Shown: positions 52,982 to 61,833, counted from the first letter of the stretch. The stretch is DNA of 64,000 nucleotides from JAVBOW01 sp031550125 (GCA_031550125.1 JAVBOW010000002.1:1-64000); one strand, 5' to 3'. Program-made: numbers and translations. The notes: generated by a model not told the origin, from the sequence alone.

Positions 52982-54106
52982 TTATTTTCGGTGTGTCGTC
53001 TTTATGCCTGAAGGTTTGGCCAGGGGCTTTCCGTCGGGTTGCGGCTCTCCCGGCATGGGGGTTCCCGCCGCGGTGAAGTTGATCTTCTGCATCCTTACCG
53101 TGCGGCGGTTCTCTTTGGCGAAAGGCTCATCCCGCACGCTGCGGGCAGTATAAATGAGGAAATGCTCGCTGCCGTCCGGCGAAGGGACGATAAACGGCTG
53201 TCCGGGACCGTAAACGCCGTTGGCCTGGCTCTGGGTGAAGACCGGAGACGGCGCTTTTTCCCATGAAGCCGGGTCGGTAAGGTCGCAATCGCGCGGAGCC
53301 GAAAGCTGGGCTATGCAATAATAGGTAGTCCAGTGGGCGCTGGCGGAAAAAAATATGTAAAGGTGTCCGTCGGCCGCGTCGGGAAATAAGAACGGGGCTT
53401 CGTTAACATAAACCGGATAACCCAGTTTGGCCCCGTCGCTGTTCACCCATTGGCGCTCCCACTCGGCCTGCGGCTCGGAAAGTTTGACGCGCGGCCCGGA
53501 AATGGTGCGGGGGTCGCTCATGCGGGCGATATATATGCATTGGGTCTCGGCCGTCACGCGGCGCGTTTCCCATCCCGACCACAACATATAAAGCACCCCG
53601 TCGTATCTGAAGACATACGGGTGCATGGCCCTGTTGCTTTCCGCATCGGTGGGGATACGCCCCAGGGAGGTGAAAGACCCCTGCATCGGGTCGGGATTGC
53701 GGTTCTCCAGGACATAAATCTGCTGGTTGTCGGTGTTGCCGTCGTCGCCGCTGAAATAGAGGTACCAAACCCCGTCGATGGAGACGAGTTGCGGGTGCCA
53801 GGGGTGCCGGAGTCCGTAATCTGTGACTATATTGCACAAAAGGCGCTCCTCCCCCTCCATAATAGCTGTCGGATCGGCGGCCGCCCTGAGGAAAATACGT
53901 CCGGTGGAATTATAGGTGTAATAGTAGACACCCCGGAAAAAATAGAACGACGTGTTGTCGTGTTCCATTATAACCGGATTGACATAGGTTTGCCGCTTCT
54001 GTTCGCCGCCGCCGCACGAACACAGCAGGACAACCAATCCCAAAAGCAAAAAACGGGAGAACGAATATGATAATCTGCCTGACAAAACAGAAAAAGGGAT
54101 CTTCAT
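52982..54106 (-). CDS. Glycoside hydrolase family 43-like five-bladed beta-propeller lipoprotein
   Basis: A 374-residue protein from the ATG at 54106; the codon at 54112 is TTG. The leader ends VVLLCSC, so it is a lipoprotein. The five-bladed propeller pattern includes NPVIMEHDNTSFYFFRGVYY, HPWHPQLVSIDGVWYLYFSG, MHPYVFRYDGVLYMLWSGW, YPVYVNEAPFLFPDAADGHL and GPGQPFIVPSPDGSEHFLIY. The Asp in EHDNTS and the Glu in VNEAPFLF are the likely general base and acid, matching GH43, although the N-terminal NPxxxDP motif is modified. An arabinofuranosidase- or xylosidase-like activity is inferred. It is the first gene of the operon, with a -7 box about 60 bases upstream. Confidence 0.78.
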   Translation of the reverse strand: MKIPFSVLSGRLSYSFSRFLLLGLVVLLCSCGGGEQKRQTYVNPVIMEHDNTSFYFFRGVYYYTYNSTGRIFLRAAADPTAIMEGEERLLCNIVTDYGLRHPWHPQLVSIDGVWYLYFSGDDGNTDNQQIYVLENRNPDPMQGSFTSLGRIPTDAESNRAMHPYVFRYDGVLYMLWSGWETRRVTAETQCIYIARMSDPRTISGPRVKLSEPQAEWERQWVNSDGAKLGYPVYVNEAPFLFPDAADGHLYIFFSASAHWTTYYCIAQLSAPRDCDLTDPASWEKAPSPVFTQSQANGVYGPGQPFIVPSPDGSEHFLIYTARSVRDEPFAKENRRTVRMQKINFTAAGTPMPGEPQPDGKPLAKPSGIKTTHRK

Positions 54107-54167
54107 TATCAAGTCTTATCGACCATGAATTGCAAAAATGCAAAAAATTTCGGGTCTTTGCAAATCG

Positions 54168-54175
54168 CAAACGTA
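54168..54175 (-). promoter_or_regulatory. Candidate -7 box for the GH43-sulfatase-GH2 operon
   Basis: On the minus strand the bases read TACGTTTG, an exact TAnnTTTG match ~60 bases before the GH43-like ATG, in the short gap after the U32 gene. Confidence 0.4.
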
Positions 54176-54207
54176 AGACGGGACATTTTCAGGCGGAAAA
54201 GATCTTC

Positions 54208-55452
54208 CTAACATTTCACTATTTTATATAATTTATCGCCCCTGCGTACAGGTACGGCGGTTTTTATGGAGCAAGGCACGCCCTTGCTCGATTGCGCCAC
54301 CCGGCGCAATTCCTCCCTGATCTCCACGGCCGTCCCCTCCACCGCTCCGGTTGTCTCTCCCAATATAACATATTCGTCGTCGCTGCACAACACGGAGGCC
54401 TCGGTGGTTATCTCGGCCACGGATATCTTATGGAAGAAGTTGGTCACCTTACCCACGTATTCTTTCCTTTTAGTGGCCGACGAACCGTAGGCTTTGCTCA
54501 ATTCGACGGTATGCTTTCCTGCGTAATAACCCTCCCAGAAGCCTCGGTTGAAGACTTCGGCCAGGCGGCCCTGCAATCCGGCCGCCATCTCGGGGGTGTA
54601 GTCGCCCGAAATTATGGCGTCCACCGCCTGGCCGTAACTCTCGCACACCCGCCTGACGTATTCGGCGGGACGGGCGCGGCCCTCTATCTTCAGGACCCTT
54701 ACTCCGGCAGCGATGAATTTATCAAGAAACGTTACAGTACACAGATCTTTGGGCGAAAGGAGGTATTTGCCCTCCGTCCTTATCTGCTCGCCCGTGTCGC
54801 TGTCGGTCAGTATATACGACCGGCGGCATATCTGGCGGCAGGCGCCGCGGTTGGCCGAGCATCCGCTCTCGTGGAGACTCAGGTAGCACCGTCCCGAGAC
54901 GGCCATGCACAGGGCGCCGTGGGCGAACATCTCTATCTTGACCCTGCGTCCCGAGGGGCCGCATATATCCTGCTCCTCTATGGCGCGGTGTATCGCGGCT
55001 ATCTGCCCCAGATCGAGTTCGCGGGCAAGGACGGCCACGTCAACCCATTGCGTGTAGAACCTAAGGGCCTCGACGTTGGATATGTTGAGCTGGGTGGACG
55101 CATGCACCTCCAGCCCTCGGCTGCGGGCGTAGAGCATGGCGGCCTGGTCGGCCACAATAACGGCGTCTACGCCCTCGGCGGCGGCCCTGTCCACCGTTTC
55201 GCGCATGGACGCCATATCGCCGTCGTAGAGCGCCGTGTTGAGCGTAAGATAGCTCTTAACCCCGCGACTGCGGGTAAAGGAGACGATATCGGCAAGATCG
55301 CCGGCCGAAAAGTTGGCCGACGAGCGCGAGCGCATGTTCAGTTCGCCTATGCCGAAATAGACCGAATCGGCCCCGGCATCCGCCGCGGCAACCAGCGACT
55401 CGCGCGAGCCGGCAGGGGCCATTATCTCTATATCTTTGCGCGTCAGAGTCAT
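54208..55452 (-). CDS. U32 family protein (RlhA/TrhP-like tRNA/rRNA hydroxylation factor)
   Basis: A 414-residue protein from the Met at 55452. The open frame extends to 55566, but MTLTRKDIEIMAPAGS is the family start. A peptidase-U32 signature, EMFAHGALCMAVSGRCYLS (about 184-202), and a cysteine cluster (CMAVSGRC, then SGCSANRGACRQICR) are present. These Cys may hold a cluster in RlhA/TrhP, which add a hydroxyl group to RNA using prephenate. Whether this one acts on tRNA or rRNA cannot be decided by eye. It is 34 bases downstream of the prenyl synthase gene and likely shares its transcript. Confidence 0.88.
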   Translation of the reverse strand: MTLTRKDIEIMAPAGSRESLVAAADAGADSVYFGIGELNMRSRSSANFSAGDLADIVSFTRSRGVKSYLTLNTALYDGDMASMRETVDRAAAEGVDAVIVADQAAMLYARSRGLEVHASTQLNISNVEALRFYTQWVDVAVLARELDLGQIAAIHRAIEEQDICGPSGRRVKIEMFAHGALCMAVSGRCYLSLHESGCSANRGACRQICRRSYILTDSDTGEQIRTEGKYLLSPKDLCTVTFLDKFIAAGVRVLKIEGRARPAEYVRRVCESYGQAVDAIISGDYTPEMAAGLQGRLAEVFNRGFWEGYYAGKHTVELSKAYGSSATKRKEYVGKVTNFFHKISVAEITTEASVLCSDDEYVILGETTGAVEGTAVEIREELRRVAQSSKGVPCSIKTAVPVRRGDKLYKIVKC

Positions 55453-55486
55453 TAGATTCGAATTTCGCGAATTAGCCAAATCCACG

Positions 55487-56464
55487 TTATTTATCCCTGC
55501 CGAGCAATCCGAGTGCAAGGTCGCGCAGGGGAGCCGCGCTTTCGGCCGGAGCTCCGGAATCTTCAAGCGCCGCTACGGCGGCGGCCGTATGTGCGGCTAT
55601 AGCGGCGGAAGTTATGGCCGGGACCGACAGCGAATCGTAAATGGATTTCACCTCGGCTATCTTACGCTCCTCGTCCATATTTTTATCGGCCAGCAACCCG
55701 GCCAGCGCGGCTTTCACGTCCGCAGCGGCGCTCGACATGGCCGTGACCGTAAGGAATGTCTTTTTACCCTCGGCTATATCTCCGCCTATCTTCTTGCCCA
55801 GCGCGGCGTGCGTCCCATAACTGTCCAGAAGGTCGTCCTGGAGCTGGAAAGCCAGGCCCAACTCGCGGCCGAACCCATACATGCCGCGGCAGGCGTCGGC
55901 AGACGCGCCAGCCGATATCGCCCCCATCATGCAGGCGCGGGCGGTCAGCGCGGCGGTCTTGAGCGATATCATCTGCATATATTCCTCCAATCCAACCTCG
56001 CCGCGACTCTCGAAATCCATGTCGTACTGCTGGCCGCGGCACACCTCTATGGCCATGAGGCTGAATTGGGCCATAAGACCGGGTATGGATTCCAATCCAT
56101 TATCCGACAATATCTTGTAGGCGTGCAACATCATCACGTCGCCCGAAAGTATGGCCGTATTGCCGTCCCAACGGGCATATACAGAGGGCTTTCCCCTTCG
56201 CACCGGGGCGTTGTCCATTATGTCGTCGTGTATCAGGGTGAAGTTATGGAAAAGCTCCACCGCGGCGGCCAACGGAAGCGCCCTGCCTTCGTCGCCCCCG
56301 AAAGCCGACGAGGCCATCATGACAAGCAACGGGCGTATGCGCTTGCCGCCCTCGGAAAGGGTGTAACGTATAGGATCGTAAATGCCGGCGGGCGAGGCCG
56401 GAAGATCTATCGAGGCGATATAATCCTCTATCTGTCGCTGCAATAGCTGTGTCGATACGGGCAT
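55487..56464 (-). CDS. Polyprenyl diphosphate synthase (FPP/GGPP synthase type)
   Basis: A 325-residue trans-isoprenyl diphosphate synthase. The first aspartate-rich motif is HDDIMDNAPVRRG (about 79-91) and the second is QDDLLDSYG. The GGKRIRPLL and KTA (MISLKTAALT) motifs bind diphosphate and substrate. It builds isoprenoid chains for quinones or undecaprenyl lipids; the chain length cannot be told here. The frame extends to 56494, but a TATCTTTG box at 56492-56499 (minus strand) overlaps that start, so 56464 is chosen. A U32 gene follows. Confidence 0.92.
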   Translation of the reverse strand: MPVSTQLLQRQIEDYIASIDLPASPAGIYDPIRYTLSEGGKRIRPLLVMMASSAFGGDEGRALPLAAAVELFHNFTLIHDDIMDNAPVRRGKPSVYARWDGNTAILSGDVMMLHAYKILSDNGLESIPGLMAQFSLMAIEVCRGQQYDMDFESRGEVGLEEYMQMISLKTAALTARACMMGAISAGASADACRGMYGFGRELGLAFQLQDDLLDSYGTHAALGKKIGGDIAEGKKTFLTVTAMSSAAADVKAALAGLLADKNMDEERKIAEVKSIYDSLSVPAITSAAIAAHTAAAVAALEDSGAPAESAAPLRDLALGLLGRDK

Positions 56465-56491
56465 GGCGGCTTTGTCGGTTTTGCGAAAGCG

Positions 56492-56499
56492 CAAAGATA
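56492..56499 (-). promoter_or_regulatory. Candidate -7 box for the prenyl synthase-U32 operon
   Basis: On the minus strand TATCTTTG, ~28 bases before the ATG at 56464. Confidence 0.45.
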
Positions 56500-56581
56500 G
56501 GCAGAAAAAAGAGTAGAAACAAAACCGCCGGCAACAGTCGATCCCTGCCGTACGGATTCTCGTTAACCGGAGAAAAATACC

Positions 56582-56589
56582 TATATTTG
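56582..56589 (+). promoter_or_regulatory. Candidate -7 box for the phosphoribosyltransferase-ROK operon
   Basis: TATATTTG is an exact match and lies 27 bases before the GTG at 56616. No clear -33 element is seen. Confidence 0.4.
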
Positions 56590-56615
56590 CCGCAGACTGA
56601 CAAACTTGGCGTAAA

Positions 56616-57626
56616 GTGATAAATTACCGTACATACGACGATCTGTTCCTTGCCATAAAGGGCGGCATGGACAAAGTGCCGGCCGACGTCGACCTTGTGG
56701 TGGGCATACCCCGGTCGGGGATGATCCCGGCCTATATGATCGCCTCGCTGCGCAATATAAAGGCCGTCTCGCTCGACTCCTTCCTCGAAGGACGCATAGA
56801 CGGCTCGGGCCAGCGCACCCTGGGCCGCGACATAAAGACGCCCGACGAGGCGCGCCGCATACTCATCGTCGACGACAGCATAATCGAAGGCAGCGCCATA
56901 GCCAAGGCCCGCTGCAGGGTGGCCGCAAGCCGCTATGCCGACGCAGGGAACATAATCTACGGAGCAGTCTACTGCCTGCTGCGCAACGCCGACCTTGTGG
57001 ACGTGGCCTTCGAGCATTGTCCCGTACCGCGTATATTCGAGTGGAACATACTCTCGTCCTGGTTCCTCGAGAACGCCTGCGTGGATATCGACGGGGTGTT
57101 GTGCCACGACCCTTCCCCGGAACAGAACGACGACGGGGAGCGTTACCTCGATTTCATAGCCGCCGCCCGCCCCCTGTTCGTCCCGCGCGTCAGAGTGTCG
57201 TGCCTGGTAACGTCGCGCCTCGAAAAATACCGGCCGCAGACAGAAAAGTGGCTCGCAGAAAACGGAATAAACTACGGAGAGCTGGTAATGCTCGACCTCC
57301 CGTCGAAAGAGGAGCGCATAAGACAGGGCGCTCACGGGAGATTCAAAGCCGCCGTCTTCGCGGGCAGGCAGGAGAAATATTTCATAGAGAGCGAGTGGGG
57401 ACAGGCGACAGAGATAGCCGAAGTCACCGGCAAAACGGTCTTCTGCACCGCAGTGATGGACTTCGCGAGCGGAGCGAGCCGGGCCGCAAGCGCAAGGCCC
57501 GTCGCCCGCGCCCTGGCAAAGGTCATTCCCGGCAGGGTGGCGAGGCCCGTCGGGCATATGGTTTCTATAGTACGCTCGGCCCTGGCCAAACGCATACGTA
57601 AAGCAAGACAAATAATGAAAATATGA
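56616..57626 (+). CDS. Phosphoribosyltransferase-like protein with HAD-like C-terminal half
   Basis: A 336-residue protein starting at GTG 56616. The N-terminal half (1-120) is a type I phosphoribosyltransferase fold: DLVVGIPRSGMIPAYM and the PRPP-binding loop RRILIVDDSIIEGSA. The middle part has VDIDGVLCHD (about 153-162), a haloacid-dehalogenase-type nucleophile loop, with a possible second HAD motif VSCLVTSR. Such fusions appear in Bacteroidota polysaccharide or surface-sugar regions, but the substrate is not known. The C-terminal ~50 residues are Arg/Ala-rich. It overlaps the ROK kinase gene by four bases (ATGA), showing translational coupling. Confidence 0.75.
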   Translation: MINYRTYDDLFLAIKGGMDKVPADVDLVVGIPRSGMIPAYMIASLRNIKAVSLDSFLEGRIDGSGQRTLGRDIKTPDEARRILIVDDSIIEGSAIAKARCRVAASRYADAGNIIYGAVYCLLRNADLVDVAFEHCPVPRIFEWNILSSWFLENACVDIDGVLCHDPSPEQNDDGERYLDFIAAARPLFVPRVRVSCLVTSRLEKYRPQTEKWLAENGINYGELVMLDLPSKEERIRQGAHGRFKAAVFAGRQEKYFIESEWGQATEIAEVTGKTVFCTAVMDFASGASRAASARPVARALAKVIPGRVARPVGHMVSIVRSALAKRIRKARQIMKI

Positions 57627-58609
57627 CATCCGCTACCATAAAATTAGCCGTCGGGGTGGACGTGGGCGGAACTAACACGGTCTTCGCCCTCGTCGACCGC
57701 GCCGGACGCATACACGGCCAGAATTCGATACCCACGGCCGACTATCCCGATCCCGACAACTTCGTCGAGGAACTTTACATAGGCATCCGCCGCCTGGCCA
57801 AAGACCTCGGCTTCGACCACCGTCTGGCCGGTATAGGTATAGGCGCGCCCAACGTCAACTACTTCAAGGGGACCATAGAGGGCGCTGCCAACCTGGCCTG
57901 GAAGGGCGAGGTGGCGCTGGCCGACAAGCTGCGCCGCCTGATGCCCGACAACGCCATGCCTGTCATCCTAACCAACGACGCCAAGACGGCCGCCGTGGGA
58001 GAGATGACCTACGGCGGAGCGCAGGAGATGAAGGATTTCCTGATGATAACCCTCGGCACGGGCATGGGAAGCGGTTTCGTGGCCGGAGGACAGATAGTGT
58101 ACGGTCACGACAGTTTCGCCGGCGAACTGGGCCATGTTACGGTGAATCCAGAGGGACGGATGTGCGGTTGCGGACGCAAAGGATGCCTCGAAACCTACGC
58201 CTCGGCCTCCGGGATAAAACGTACGGTATTCAAGCTGCTGGCAGACCATACCGAGAAGAGCGAATTCCGCGACGTGACGTTCAACCAACTTACATCCAAA
58301 ATGATAACCGCCGCCGCACTGGCGGGAGATCCGTTGGCCATAGAGGCTTTCGAGTACACCGGCAAACTTTTGGGCCAGGCCCTGGCCAACGCCGTGGCCG
58401 TAACCAGTCCCGAAGCGATATTCCTCTCCGGAGGACTGGCCCAGGCGGGCAAATACCTCTTCGAGCCTACAAAAAAATACATGGAACTCAGCCTGTTGGC
58501 CAACTATCGCAACAAGGTGAAACTCCTGCCTTCACAACTGGGCGAAACCAACGTCTCCGTACTCGGGGCGTCGGCCCTGGTGTGGCAGAAGATCGAGGAG
58601 CCGGCATAG
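57623..58609 (+). CDS. ROK family sugar kinase (glucokinase-like)
   Basis: A 328-residue kinase. The ATP loop is GVDVGGTNTVFALVDRAG (about 10-27). The catalytic segment is TNDAKTAAVGEMTYG, with GMGSGFVAGGQIV and GELGHVTVNPEGRMCGCGRK. The ROK zinc motif CGCGRKGCLETYAS is complete. Substrate specificity (glucose, N-acetylmannosamine or others) cannot be set, though the Asp in TNDAK and Glu/His pair in ELGH are those of hexokinase-like ROK members. It is translationally coupled to the upstream PRT/HAD gene and followed by dispersed repeats. Confidence 0.92.
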   Translation: MTSATIKLAVGVDVGGTNTVFALVDRAGRIHGQNSIPTADYPDPDNFVEELYIGIRRLAKDLGFDHRLAGIGIGAPNVNYFKGTIEGAANLAWKGEVALADKLRRLMPDNAMPVILTNDAKTAAVGEMTYGGAQEMKDFLMITLGTGMGSGFVAGGQIVYGHDSFAGELGHVTVNPEGRMCGCGRKGCLETYASASGIKRTVFKLLADHTEKSEFRDVTFNQLTSKMITAAALAGDPLAIEAFEYTGKLLGQALANAVAVTSPEAIFLSGGLAQAGKYLFEPTKKYMELSLLANYRNKVKLLPSQLGETNVSVLGASALVWQKIEEPA

Positions 58610-58615
58610 ACAACG

Positions 58616-58901
58616 GATCAGTTTCAATTATATATTGGCTGCGCATATCGCGCATCATCTTTCACTTATCCTTCTCGTTTCAAATCCTCACGGACATCAG
58701 TCCGCTCCGGTTTGAAACTCAAACGATAAGCAAAACCTGACGCACGCTATGCGCAGCGTCGTTGCCGCAAGGAGCAGTTTTTTCTTGCGCCGCGCGCATC
58801 ATCTTTCGCTTATCCCTCTCGTTTCAAATCCTCACGGACTTCAGTCCGCTCCGGTTTGAAACTCAAACGATAAGCGCTATGCGCAGCGTCGTTGCCGCAA
58901 G
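58616..58901 (-). repeat. Dispersed intergenic repeat, copies 3a and 3b in tandem
   Basis: This 305-base gene-free region is filled by two tandem units. Unit one (58652-58771) and unit two (58796-58901) are nearly identical over their length. Unit two lacks 14 bases (AAAACCTGACGCAC) between GATAAGC and GCTATG. Both contain the GTTTCAAATC...GGTTTGAAAC outer arms and the inner CGGACxTCAGTCCG stem, then GCTATGCGCAGCGTC. The 5' part (from 58616) is also shared with copy 2. It lies between the ROK kinase end (+) and the rlmD end (-), so it may also contribute to termination. Confidence 0.75.
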
Positions 58902-58914
58902 ACGGGCAAACAGG

Positions 58915-60330
58915 TCAGGACCTGCGTTCAAGGGTAACCACATTCTCCACGTGGTGGGTATGCGGAAACATGTCCACCGGCTGGACGTTGGTTATGCGGT
59001 ATGATCCGTCCATCAGCGCCAGGTCGCGCGCCTGTGTCGCCGGATTGCAACTCACATACACTATGCGCAGCGGGGCGGCGTCCGTGATCACACGGGCCAC
59101 GTTCTCGTGTATGCCGGCCCGCGGGGGGTCGAGTATTATCACCTCCGGGCGGCCGTTGCGCTCTATGAACTCGGCCGTGAGCAGGTCTTTCATGTCGCCG
59201 GCGTAAAATACGGTGTTCCCTATGCCGTTCACCTGCGAATTTACCACGGCGTCGCCGATGGCCTCCGGGACATATTCTATGCCTACAACTTTCGAACACC
59301 CGGCGGCCACGAAATTGGCTATCGTGCCGGTGCCGGTGTAGAGGTCGTAAAGTACCTCGCCGCCTGTCAGGGCCGCCTGTTCGCGTACCACGCGGTAGAG
59401 TTCGAGGGCCTGGGCCGAGTTGGTCTGGTAGAACGATTTGGGGCCTATCTTGAAACGCAGGCCCTCCATCTGTTCCCAGATATGGTCGCGTCCGGCGTAC
59501 AGTTCCATCCGCTGGTCGCCGAGCGAGTCGTTGAGCTTGGCGTTGACGGCGTACATTAGCGAATCTATTTGCGGGAAAGTGTTTTTCAGATGCTCCATGA
59601 GCGCCAGATGATGCCCGGCGAACTCACCCGAAAAAACCACTATGACCATAACCTCACCCGTGGAGGCGGTGCGTACCACTATGCCGCGCATCAACCCCGT
59701 ATGTTGGCGTGCATTATAGAACGTATAGCCGTTATTTTCACAAAAACGCTTGGTTTCCAGCCGTATATCATTCGAAGGATCGGGTTGCAGCCAGCACTTC
59801 CCTATATCGAGTATCTTGTCGAACATTCCGGGGATATGGAAGCCCAGCGCTCCCGAGGCTTCTATCTCCGCGCCCGAAGCTATCTCCTCGCGCGTCTTCC
59901 AGCGTCGGTCGGCAAAGGTGAACTCCAGTTTATTGCGGTAAAACTCCCTCTTTTCCGACCCCAGGATGGGATTTATTCCGGGTAACTGCAGCCGGCCTAT
60001 GCGTACCAATTGGTCCTCAACCTGTTTCTGTTTGAACTCCAGTTGCTTTTCATATGGAATGTGCTGCCATTTACATCCTCCGCAAGCGCCGAAATGCGAG
60101 CAGAAAGGTTCGGCGCGCATCGGCGAGCGCCTGACGAAATTCACTATCGACGCCTCCATGAAACGCCGTTTTTTACTGAATACCTGCACGTCCACAACAT
60201 CGCCTGGAGCGGCCAGCGAAACGAACACCACCTGTTCGTCGTGACGGCCGACGGCCTTTCCTTCGGCTGCTATGCCGGTTATTTCGAGGCCCTCGATCAG
60301 GGGCAGCGTCTTGTCTTTTTTTCGAGCCAT
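58915..60330 (-). CDS. 23S rRNA (uracil-5-)-methyltransferase, RlmD/RlmCD type
   Basis: A 471-residue SAM-dependent enzyme that methylates uridine at C5. The TRAM RNA-binding domain occupies residues ~15-65. The iron-sulphur ligands are in CSHFGACGGCKWQH (about 77-90), with a fourth Cys nearby. The methyltransferase core has YDLYTGTGTIANFVA (SAM binding), IILDPPRAGI (Asp/Pro motif) and the catalytic Cys in YVSCNPATQARD. It could be RlmD (U1939) or a TrmA/RlmC relative; the Fe-S cluster favours RlmD. Its -7 box (TATATTTG, 60350-60357) lies ~25 bases upstream. Confidence 0.9.
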   Translation of the reverse strand: MARKKDKTLPLIEGLEITGIAAEGKAVGRHDEQVVFVSLAAPGDVVDVQVFSKKRRFMEASIVNFVRRSPMRAEPFCSHFGACGGCKWQHIPYEKQLEFKQKQVEDQLVRIGRLQLPGINPILGSEKREFYRNKLEFTFADRRWKTREEIASGAEIEASGALGFHIPGMFDKILDIGKCWLQPDPSNDIRLETKRFCENNGYTFYNARQHTGLMRGIVVRTASTGEVMVIVVFSGEFAGHHLALMEHLKNTFPQIDSLMYAVNAKLNDSLGDQRMELYAGRDHIWEQMEGLRFKIGPKSFYQTNSAQALELYRVVREQAALTGGEVLYDLYTGTGTIANFVAAGCSKVVGIEYVPEAIGDAVVNSQVNGIGNTVFYAGDMKDLLTAEFIERNGRPEVIILDPPRAGIHENVARVITDAAPLRIVYVSCNPATQARDLALMDGSYRITNVQPVDMFPHTHHVENVVTLERRS

Positions 60331-60349
60331 TCGTTTCGTATCAGGAGTG

Positions 60350-60357
60350 CAAATATA
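60350..60357 (-). promoter_or_regulatory. Candidate -7 box for the rRNA methyltransferase gene
   Basis: On the minus strand TATATTTG, ~20 bases upstream of the start codon at 60330. Confidence 0.4.
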
Positions 60358-60400
60358 GTAGCATAACGGGAATTTCGGACATCTCGTTTATTAGAAATAT

Positions 60401-61030
60401 TTAAAGCGGGTATCCTTCTCCCGGATTTATTATCCGGCAAAATTCACGGGCGGCGGCCGCCGGATCGTCCGGCGAGCATATCGCCGACACCACGGCCAGC
60501 GAATCGGCCCCGGCCGCGATCACGTCGGCGGCGTTCGCCGCGTTTATGCCGCCTATGGCCACTATCGGACTGCGTGTGACGGCCCGAGCCATGCGGATAC
60601 CGTCCAGGCCCCACTCCGTTATCGTATCCGTCTTGGTGGATGTGGAGAAAACGGGACTCAGGGCTATGTAATCCACCGGCATATCCGCCGCCCGCATAAG
60701 CTGCTCCCGGCTCTCCACCGACAGGCCCACTATAGACCCGGGCGGCATAAGGCGGCGCACGTCGGCCACAGCCATATCGCTCTGCCCCACATGTACCCCG
60801 GCCGCGCCGGCGGCCAGCGCCACGTCCACCCTGTCGTTTATTATAAGCGGCACACCTGCAGGCCCGAGTTCCTCCATCAGGCGGCGGGCCAGCTCCACGA
60901 AGTCGCGCGTGGGACACTCCTTCTCGCGTAGTTGCACCATACCCACGCCGCCGCACACGGCTTCCATCACTGTACGGACGAGGTCCTTTCCGCGTAGCAG
61001 GCCCCGATCGGTCACAAGGTAGAGCCTCAT
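60401..61030 (-). CDS. thiE: Thiamine-phosphate synthase
   Basis: A 209-residue TIM-barrel enzyme that joins HMP diphosphate with thiazole phosphate. The motifs are YLVTDRGLLRGKD, VGMVQLREKECPTRDF, PLIINDRVDVALAAGAAGVH, VGQSDM, YIALSPVFSTSTKTD and IVAIGGI, all in order. It overlaps thiM by four bases and completes a crp-thiM-thiE operon. No HMP-synthesis gene (thiC) lies in the window, so within this region the pair serves thiazole salvage and coupling. Confidence 0.94.
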   Translation of the reverse strand: MRLYLVTDRGLLRGKDLVRTVMEAVCGGVGMVQLREKECPTRDFVELARRLMEELGPAGVPLIINDRVDVALAAGAAGVHVGQSDMAVADVRRLMPPGSIVGLSVESREQLMRAADMPVDYIALSPVFSTSTKTDTITEWGLDGIRMARAVTRSPIVAIGGINAANAADVIAAGADSLAVVSAICSPDDPAAAAREFCRIINPGEGYPL

Positions 61031-61833
61031 GCCTTACGCACGTCGAAATCGGCCGCCTCCATGAACTGACGTTCGGTGAGCGTGTGCAGTATGTCGTACA
61101 GGTTCAGTTGCAGCGATCCGGGACCGGTGGATTCCATGGCGGCCATCTGCCCGCATACGGCAAGCATCAGCGCGGCCGACGACGCGGCGAGCAGCCTGTC
61201 CGGCGACACGGCGGCGAAAGCGCCCAGAAGGGCCGATGCGGTACAGCCCAAACCAGTGACCAGCGGCATCATTGCATCGCCGTTGCGTACCGACACCACT
61301 TTAACGCCGTCGGTAATATAGTCCGTCGGGCCGCTTATGCTTACCACGGAGCCGATATCTCCGGCCAGTTTGACGCCCCAACCCACGCTGTCGTCGGAGT
61401 TGACGGAGGAATCCACGCCGCGGCTTTCCACCTTAAGCCCCGCCACAGTCATTATTTCGCCCGCGTTGCCTCGTATGAAGGTCGGGGCGGCTATGTCGAG
61501 CAATTCGTCTATCACCCGGTTGCGATAGGCTGTGGCTCCCGCTCCCACGGGGTCGAGTACCGAAGGTTTGCCCAATTTGTCCGCCTTGCGCAACGCCAGC
61601 TTCATCGACTCTACGAACGGAGCGTCGAGCGTGCCTATATTGATCACCGTAGCCCCGCAAAGGGCCACCATATCCTCCACCTCCTCGCTCGCATGGGCCA
61701 TGATGGGCGACGCCCCGGCCGCCAGAAGCGCGTTAGCGGTGTTGTTCATTACTACGAAATTTGTGATACTCAAAACCAAAGGAGATTTCTCACGCACAGC
61801 CTGAATGGCCTTCCACACTTTTTCTTTTGTCAT
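61027..61833 (-). CDS. thiM: Hydroxyethylthiazole kinase
   Basis: A 268-residue kinase that phosphorylates salvaged hydroxyethylthiazole. The ribokinase-like signatures are SPLVLSITNFVVMNNTANAL, PIMAHASEEVEDM, GKPSVLDPVGAGATAYRN, FIRGNAGEIM and TGLGCTASALLGAFAAV, with the GCTAS anion hole. The length is normal. It overlaps the Crp/Fnr gene upstream and thiE downstream by four bases each, so the three are translationally coupled. Confidence 0.95.
   Translation of the reverse strand: MTKEKVWKAIQAVREKSPLVLSITNFVVMNNTANALLAAGASPIMAHASEEVEDMVALCGATVINIGTLDAPFVESMKLALRKADKLGKPSVLDPVGAGATAYRNRVIDELLDIAAPTFIRGNAGEIMTVAGLKVESRGVDSSVNSDDSVGWGVKLAGDIGSVVSISGPTDYITDGVKVVSVRNGDAMMPLVTGLGCTASALLGAFAAVSPDRLLAASSAALMLAVCGQMAAMESTGPGSLQLNLYDILHTLTERQFMEAADFDVRKA

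Noticed and set aside
58616..58901. CRISPR array suspected because of tandem repeats
   Set aside because: There are only two units of ~110 bases, no regular spacers, no cas genes, and the same repeat is present at three other places.
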